43,437 bases of DNA from Pseudonocardia kujensis (lineage in GTDB: Bacteria > Actinomycetota > Actinomycetes > Mycobacteriales > Pseudonocardiaceae), in assembly GCF_021283305.1 (NCBI RefSeq), contig NZ_JAJSOK010000065.1, forward strand, positions 1 to 43,437, read 5' to 3'. A program made the position numbers and the translations under genes. Position 1 is the first letter of the stretch. Each line of letters starts with the position of its first letter. Under the pieces are notes generated by a model that saw only the letters and a program-made list of their open reading frames with translations, searched no databases and was not told where the DNA came from. Below are positions 38,905 through 43,437 of the stretch, in pieces.

Positions 38905-40479
38905 ATGGACCACTTCGACATCATCGTGATCGGCTCCGGGGCCGGAGGTGGCACGCTCACGCATGCCCTCGCCCCCACCGGCCTGCGGATCCTGCTCGTC
39001 GAACGCGGCGGCTACCTGCCCCGCGAGATCGAGAACTGGGACCCGCGCTCGATCTGGCTCGACGGGCGCTACGACAACGCCGGCCTATGGACCGACGCCG
39101 ACACCGGCAACCGCTTCACGCCGAAACAGCACTACTATGTCGGCGGGAACACGAAGTTCTACGGCGCCGTCCTCTTCCGCATGCGCGAGCGCGACTTCGG
39201 TGCCGTCGCGCATGTCGACGGCGTCAGCCCGGCCTGGCCGCTCGACTACCGGGACTTCGAGCCCTACTACACCCGCGCCGAACACCTCTACCAGGTGCAC
39301 GGCGCCCGCGGGGTGGATCCGGACGACCCACCCTCCGCCGCGCCCTACCCGCACCCACCCGTCACCGACGAGCCGAGGATCGCCCAACTGCATGCGGATC
39401 TGCACAAGGCGGGCATGCACCCGTTCCCCCTGCCCAACGGGATCCTGATCGACGAGGCCCGCCCTCAGACGTCGGCCTGCGTACGCTGCGCGACCTGCGA
39501 CGGGTACCCCTGCCTGACCAACGGCAAGGCCGACGCCCAGGTCGTCTGCGTGGACCCCGCATTGGCCTTCGACAACGTCACGCTCCTGACCGGCGCCCGC
39601 GTCGACCGCCTGGAAACCGGTCCCTCCGGCCGGAGCGTCGAACGCGTGATCCTGACCCGGGGCGGGCGGCGCGAGGAGTACTCCGCCGACGTCATGGTCC
39701 TCGCCGCCGGCGCCATCAACTCCGCCGCGCTGCTCCTGCGCTCCGCCTCGCCCCGACACCCGCAGGGGCTGGGCAACTCGAGCGGCGTCGTGGGGCGCAA
39801 CCTGATGATGCACAACAACTCGTCGCTCATCGCCTTCTCCAAGATCCCCAATCCCACGCGGTTCCAGAAGACGATCGGGGTGAACGACTTCTACTTCGGC
39901 GACCCTCGCGCCGACGACGACTGGCCCTATCCGCTCGGGGCGATGCAGATGCTGGGCAAGTCCGACGCGGTCCTGATCGGCTTCGACGCCCCGGAAGCCG
40001 ACGACCCCGCCGAGCTCTCCCGCCACGCGCTCGACTTCTGGCTCACCACGGAGGACCTGCCTCGCGCCGACAATCAGGTCGGTCTCGATCACGACGGGGG
40101 CGTCTCGCTGCGCTACCGGCCCACGAACCTTTCCGCCCACACGCGGTTGCGCCGCCGCTTCGTGGAGCTGCTCGACGCCATGCGGTGCCGGGACCAGGTG
40201 CTGGAGAACTACGGCTATCGCGGCGGTCGCCTCGGGATCGCCGGGGTGGCTCACCAGAACGGCACCGCCCGCTTCGGGACCGACCCGCGCACGTCCGCGC
40301 TCGACGTGGACTGTCGGATGCACGACCTGGACAACCTGTACCTGGCCGACTCCAGCTTCTTCGTCTCCAGCTCGGCGGTGAATCCGACCCTGACGATCAT
40401 CGCGAACGCACTGCGGGTCGCCGATCATCTCTCCGCGAGGCTCGGCGCTCCGGCCCGGGCCGCGGCGGCGCCGGTGTAA
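38905..40479 (+). CDS. GMC-family FAD oxidoreductase with cysteine-rich insert
   Basis: This is a 524-residue protein, with ATG 38905 and AGGAG 6 bases upstream. It has the FAD motif IIVIGSGAGGGTLTHALAPT, then GGNTKFYGAVLFRMRERDFG and MVLAAGAINSAALLLRSASP. The catalytic-side His is in GIAGVAHQNGTARFGTDP, with VNPTLTIIANALRVADHL at the end. Residues about 193-204 read CVRCATCDGYPC, four Cys in 12 residues, which could hold a metal or Fe-S cluster. This spacing recurs in this GMC sub-branch as I recall it. No signal peptide is seen. It probably oxidises an alcohol or sugar and follows the SDR and degraded cyclase genes. Confidence 0.92.
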   Translation: MDHFDIIVIGSGAGGGTLTHALAPTGLRILLVERGGYLPREIENWDPRSIWLDGRYDNAGLWTDADTGNRFTPKQHYYVGGNTKFYGAVLFRMRERDFGAVAHVDGVSPAWPLDYRDFEPYYTRAEHLYQVHGARGVDPDDPPSAAPYPHPPVTDEPRIAQLHADLHKAGMHPFPLPNGILIDEARPQTSACVRCATCDGYPCLTNGKADAQVVCVDPALAFDNVTLLTGARVDRLETGPSGRSVERVILTRGGRREEYSADVMVLAAGAINSAALLLRSASPRHPQGLGNSSGVVGRNLMMHNNSSLIAFSKIPNPTRFQKTIGVNDFYFGDPRADDDWPYPLGAMQMLGKSDAVLIGFDAPEADDPAELSRHALDFWLTTEDLPRADNQVGLDHDGGVSLRYRPTNLSAHTRLRRRFVELLDAMRCRDQVLENYGYRGGRLGIAGVAHQNGTARFGTDPRTSALDVDCRMHDLDNLYLADSSFFVSSSAVNPTLTIIANALRVADHLSARLGAPARAAAAPV

Positions 40480-40510
40480 CACCGCCTCGCTGCTACCGAG
40501 GGTTGCCGGC

Positions 40511-40640
40511 ATGAACGAGCTGTTCGACGCCGGGGTCCTCGTCACCGGGGATGGTGGCGACCACGGTCGACGAGCTGGGTCGGCTCGACAGTGCGCACGA
40601 CGACGCCGGCATCGCCGGGCCGGTCCGCGGTGAGACGGTT
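40511..40640 (+). pseudogene. remnant of an SDR gene
   Basis: From ATG 40511 the sequence reads MNELFDAGVLVTGDGGDH, a worn copy of an SDR start (normally F.G.V.LVTGG.GG). A short distance on, in another frame, comes VDELGRLDSAHDDAGIAGPV, corresponding to the GRLD-x3-NNAGI-x-GP region, with NNAG changed to DDAG. About 60 residues between them are missing and nothing follows. It lies between the GMC gene and the permease. Confidence 0.6.
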
Positions 40641-40741
40641 CCATCATGGCGCTCCGGGTCGGGACCGCGCCCTGCACGACGAGACGACCCGCACGAGCCG
40701 GTCCTCCCGGAGGCCGGCGGGCGGGACCGGGAGGACCGACG

Positions 40742-42142
40742 ATGGCCGCATCGTCCGCCGCCGATCAGGGCTCTCTACGGCGCGTGCTCGGCTTCTGGGG
40801 CACCGCGGCGGTGTCGATCGGGGTCATGGCGCCGACCTTGGCGATGTCGGTCGTCGGCCCGGAACCTGCCCGTCTCGTCGGCCGTGCGGCCCCGCTCGCC
40901 TTCGTCGCCGCCGCGGCCCTCGTCCTCGCGGTGAGTGCAGGGTTCATCAGCCTGTCCGGAGAGTTCGCCCACGCGGGGTCCGTGTACGCCTTCGTGGGGC
41001 ACAGCGTCGGCCCACGGTCCGGTGCCTTCACCGGCTGGGTCCTGCTGGGCACCTACCTGGTGTTCCCCTGGGTCTCCGTCGCGGGGATCACCCTCTTCGC
41101 CCACGGTCTGCTGCGCACCCTCGGCGTCGACCCGCCCGACTGGTACCTGCTCGCGCTCGCCGGCTGGCTCGTCGTCGGGCTGCTCGCCGCCGGCGGTATC
41201 CGACCGACCAGCCGGGCGCTCCTCGCCTTCGAGGTCGCCGCGGTCCTGCTGATCCTCGCGCTGATGGCGGTGATCGTGCACGCGATCACCACCGGCTCGG
41301 CCCCGGCCGCCCAGCGCGTCGACGTCGCCGTGTTCACCCTCCCCGACGGTGTGCCGGTCTCCGCGCTCGTCCTGGCCGCGACGGCCGCGTTCCTCGCCTT
41401 CGCCGGGTTCGAGTCGGCCGGCTCGCTCGGTGAGGAGGCCCGCGCCCCACGTCGGGTCGTCCCCCGGGCGATGCTCGCCACCGTCACCGCGGGCGCGATC
41501 TTCTATGTCGCCTGCGTCGCCGTGCAGAGCTGGGGCTTCGGTACCGATCCGGCCGGGGTCGCCCGCTTCGCGGGTTCGTCCGCGCCGCTCGGTGAGCTCG
41601 CCGCCACGTACGCAGGTCCAGGTCTTGCCGTGGCGCTCCACGCCGTCGCGGTGGTCAGCGCCGTCGGAGCCGGGCTCGGCTGTGTGCTCGTCGCCGTGCG
41701 CACCCTGTTCGCCTTCGGCCGCGACGGGCTGCTCCCCCACGTCCTCGCCCGGGTGTCCCCACGCTCCGGGGCACCCAGCGCTGCGCTCGGCCTGGAGATG
41801 GGTGTGGGCCTGATCCTCATCTCCGGGTTCCGGCTGGCCGGCACGACCCCGAATGGGATGTTCTTCGCCCTGGCCACCATCGGTGTGCTCAACCTGCTCG
41901 TCATGTACACGCTCACCAACCTGGCGGCGGCCAGGCACCACTGGCGCGATCACGGGCCGGTCCGTCGCCTGCTGATGCCGCTCGTCGGCGCGCTGATCGC
42001 CGTCGCCGTGCTCGTCCAGACCATCTGGCCGCCGGTGACCGCGCTTCCCGTCGTGGTGGTCGGTTGGCTCGTGCTCGGGGGGCTCTTCGTCGTCATCGAC
42101 CGCGTCCGGCTTCGGGGTGCGTTTTCCGAACCGGAGGGGTGA
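40742..42142 (+). CDS. APC-superfamily amino acid/polyamine permease
   Basis: This is a 466-residue transporter, with ATG 40742 and GGGAGG 8 bases upstream. Twelve hydrophobic segments fit the APC fold. The first reads GFWGTAAVSIGVMAPTLAMS; SGEFAHAGSVYAFVGHSVGP and TGWVLLGTYLVFPWVSVAGI follow. LAFAGFESAGSLGEEARAPR is the family's conserved helix 6-7 region, and RTLFAFGRDGLLPHVLARVS the helix 8-9 loop. It likely imports an amino acid or other amine by proton symport. Substrate is not evident, and it is not obviously linked to the neighbouring oxidoreductases. Confidence 0.93.
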   Translation: MAASSAADQGSLRRVLGFWGTAAVSIGVMAPTLAMSVVGPEPARLVGRAAPLAFVAAAALVLAVSAGFISLSGEFAHAGSVYAFVGHSVGPRSGAFTGWVLLGTYLVFPWVSVAGITLFAHGLLRTLGVDPPDWYLLALAGWLVVGLLAAGGIRPTSRALLAFEVAAVLLILALMAVIVHAITTGSAPAAQRVDVAVFTLPDGVPVSALVLAATAAFLAFAGFESAGSLGEEARAPRRVVPRAMLATVTAGAIFYVACVAVQSWGFGTDPAGVARFAGSSAPLGELAATYAGPGLAVALHAVAVVSAVGAGLGCVLVAVRTLFAFGRDGLLPHVLARVSPRSGAPSAALGLEMGVGLILISGFRLAGTTPNGMFFALATIGVLNLLVMYTLTNLAAARHHWRDHGPVRRLLMPLVGALIAVAVLVQTIWPPVTALPVVVVGWLVLGGLFVVIDRVRLRGAFSEPEG

Positions 42143-42149
42143 GCCTCCT

Positions 42150-42311
42150 TCAGACGTAGGCGGGGCGCCGCAGCGCACCGGAGCAGGCCGCGTCGCGTTC
42201 GGCCAGCTCAGAGCTCTCACGCGGGAACTCCTCGTACCAGGGCACGCCCTGCACGTCGGGCCGGGCCGCGCCGTCGGCGACCACGCTCAACCGGGCCTCG
42301 AACTCGTCGTC
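42150..42311 (-). pseudogene. C-terminal fragment of an unidentified gene
   Basis: The last ~53 codons of a minus-strand frame, from FEARLSVVADGAARPDVQG to a TGA at 42150, have almost uniform G or C third positions (all but about four). The end reads CSGALRRPAYV. Upstream of about 42311 the bias is lost, so the front of the gene is missing. I do not recognise the family. The rest of 42143-42463 shows nothing more than the leader of the next gene. Confidence 0.45.
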
Positions 42312-42463
42312 CCCGCTGCGACCCCACCTACCCGAGACGGGTCGAGCGACGCCTGCGGAGACCCATGTGCGGCGACAACGGATCGACTCGTGCGGGACCG
42401 GGCGAGCGGCCGGTGACAGTGCCCGCATCCCCCACATTCGGAGCGCAGGAGTAGGACGGAGGG

Positions 42464-43294
42464 ATGAAGTTCGGGATCGCCACCTTCATCACCGACGAGA
42501 GCATCAGACCCGACGCACTGGGGCGCGCCCTCGAGGAGCGCGGGTTCAGCTCGCTGTTCATCGCCGAGCACTCGCACATCCCGGCCAGTCGCGAGTCGCC
42601 CTACCCCGGGGGCGGCGAGCTTCCCCGGAAGTACTACCGCACCCTGGACCCCTTCGTCGCCTTGACCGCTGCCGCGGCCGTGACCTCGCGCCTGGTCCTC
42701 GGAACCGGAATCGCACTGCTCCCCCAGCGCGACGTCATCCACACCGCCAAACAGGTCGCCAGCCTCGACCTCGTGTCCCAGGGCAGGACGGCCTTCGGGG
42801 TAGGAGTCGGGTGGAACCGCGAGGAGATGCGCAACCACGGCACGGACCCCTCCACGCGCGGCGCACTGATGGACGAGCAGCTCCAGGCGCTCAAGGAGAT
42901 CTGGACCACCGAACAGGCCGAGTTCCACGGCGCGCACGTCGACTTCGACCCGATCTACTCCTGGCCGAAACCCGTCCAGCAGCCCCACCCACCGATCTAC
43001 CTCGGCGGGGAGAGCCCGGCCGCACTTCGACGCCTCGCCAACCTCGGCGACGCGTGGCTGCCCCGCGCCCACACCCCACCTGAGCGCATCGTGGAGGTTC
43101 GGAACTGGCTGGGTGAGCAGGGCCGCCACGAGGTGCCCTTCACCGTGTTCGCCGCCGGGACCGATCCCGACTTGCTACGCGGGTACGCCGACGCCGGAGT
43201 CGACGAGGTCACCCTCGAGCTCGACACCCTTCCCGAGGACGAGACCCTCCGCGTCCTCGACGACCTCGCCGAGGTGGCGTCAGCCCATCAGTGA
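42464..43294 (+). CDS. LLM-class F420-dependent oxidoreductase (TIGR03619-like)
   Basis: This is a 276-residue luciferase-like TIM barrel from ATG 42464, with GGAGGG just upstream. Motifs are MKFGIATFITDESIRPDALG, LEERGFSSLFIAEHSHIPAS, RLVLGTGIALLPQRDVIHTA, KQVASLDLVSQGRTAFGVGV with GWNREEMRNHG, and PPIYLGGESPAALRRLANLG. These are typical of the actinobacterial F420-binding group, which carries out hydride transfers on diverse small molecules. The substrate is unknown. It is separated from the next gene, which starts at 43378, by 83 bases. Confidence 0.92.
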   Translation: MKFGIATFITDESIRPDALGRALEERGFSSLFIAEHSHIPASRESPYPGGGELPRKYYRTLDPFVALTAAAAVTSRLVLGTGIALLPQRDVIHTAKQVASLDLVSQGRTAFGVGVGWNREEMRNHGTDPSTRGALMDEQLQALKEIWTTEQAEFHGAHVDFDPIYSWPKPVQQPHPPIYLGGESPAALRRLANLGDAWLPRAHTPPERIVEVRNWLGEQGRHEVPFTVFAAGTDPDLLRGYADAGVDEVTLELDTLPEDETLRVLDDLAEVASAHQ

Positions 43295-43377
43295 CCTGAC
43301 ACGCACGGGTCGGGAGTGTCCGATCTTCGGTGTAACTGGTCTGTAGCTCCGGGCGTGTCCCGGGGGAAGGACCAGCG

Positions 43378-43437
43378 ATGACCGACACGATCGAGCCCAT
43401 GCCGCGGGCTCGGATTGATCACCAGCAGTTCGCTCAG
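43378..43437 (+). CDS. start of an unidentified gene (3' truncated by window edge)
   Basis: ATG 43378 is preceded by GGGGGAAGG about 8 bases away and opens a frame of 20 codons to the window end: MTDTIEPMPRARIDHQQFAQ. Third positions are mostly G or C. Too little is present to name a family; the beginning would be compatible with a cytochrome P450 or other oxygenase subunit, but this is not evidence. Confidence 0.5.
   Translation, partial: MTDTIEPMPRARIDHQQFAQ

Noticed and set aside
1..43437. tRNA/rRNA genes, CRISPR arrays, riboswitches, intact IS elements, origin or attachment sites
   Set aside because: Looked for by eye; no cloverleaf, repeat-spacer array, terminal inverted repeat pair or known aptamer pattern was recognised. 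A covariance-model search would be needed to exclude small RNAs.

Overview
The window is very GC-rich DNA with dense, often 4-bp-overlapping genes. It carries a mycothiol-dependent maleylpyruvate isomerase homologue, an F420-type luciferase-like enzyme and a dual Sec/Tat molybdoprotein, which together point to an actinomycete. Pseudonocardiaceae, for example Pseudonocardia, is my best guess from gene content; this is inference and no 16S gene or other marker is present.

Layout. 1-1253: the end of a gentisate-type catabolic operon (fumarylpyruvate hydrolase-like protein, then mycothiol-dependent isomerase). 1.7-6.4 kb: a small stress locus with an HspR-like MerR regulator, a one-helix membrane protein and two Hsp20 chaperones, separated by DNA holding gene remnants. 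The MerR gene and the second hsp20 share a promoter-like block. 6.5-8.7 kb: an AraC regulator divergent from a wrecked NmrA-type gene, a small flavin-binding protein and an IS256-family transposase remnant.

8.7-23.3 kb, the most interesting part: about 13 kb of co-directional minus-strand genes. First come DUF485, a sodium:solute symporter and an acyl-CoA synthetase. Then a nine-gene operon follows: CoxG-like protein, aldehyde dehydrogenase, Zn alcohol dehydrogenase, metallo-beta-lactamase-fold hydrolase, a catalytically degenerate SDR, and a molybdenum hydroxylase (large, FAD and 2Fe-2S subunits) with a crotonase between the large and FAD subunits. A divergent pair of near-duplicate TetR genes sits beside it. 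The same 16-bp palindrome occurs upstream of both minus-strand operons and of the first tetR, so this looks like one regulon for uptake, oxidation, CoA activation and ring hydroxylation of an unknown alcohol/aldehyde/acid. A furfuryl alcohol/furoate-like substrate fits the enzyme set. The Mo-enzyme loop argues against CO dehydrogenase.

23.4-31.4 kb: epimerase, polyprenyl-type GT2, TIGR04282-type glycosyltransferase and methyltransferase, translationally coupled in part. With them are a two-component system, a cytochrome-b561-like/molybdopterin fusion with an internal Tat signal, and two polytopic membrane proteins. This is plausibly an envelope glycan locus. 31.6-36.6 kb: ECF sigma factor, MalT-like LuxR regulator, GH15 glucoamylase/trehalase-type enzyme and a small HxxxCxxC zinc protein.

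36.7-43.4 kb: an oxidoreductase region in which intact genes (SDR, GMC oxidoreductase, APC permease, LLM oxidoreductase) alternate with internally deleted or truncated ones (flavoprotein disulfide reductase, cyclase, SDR, an unknown C-terminal fragment). A new gene starts at the right edge. No tRNA, rRNA, CRISPR array or intact insertion sequence was seen.
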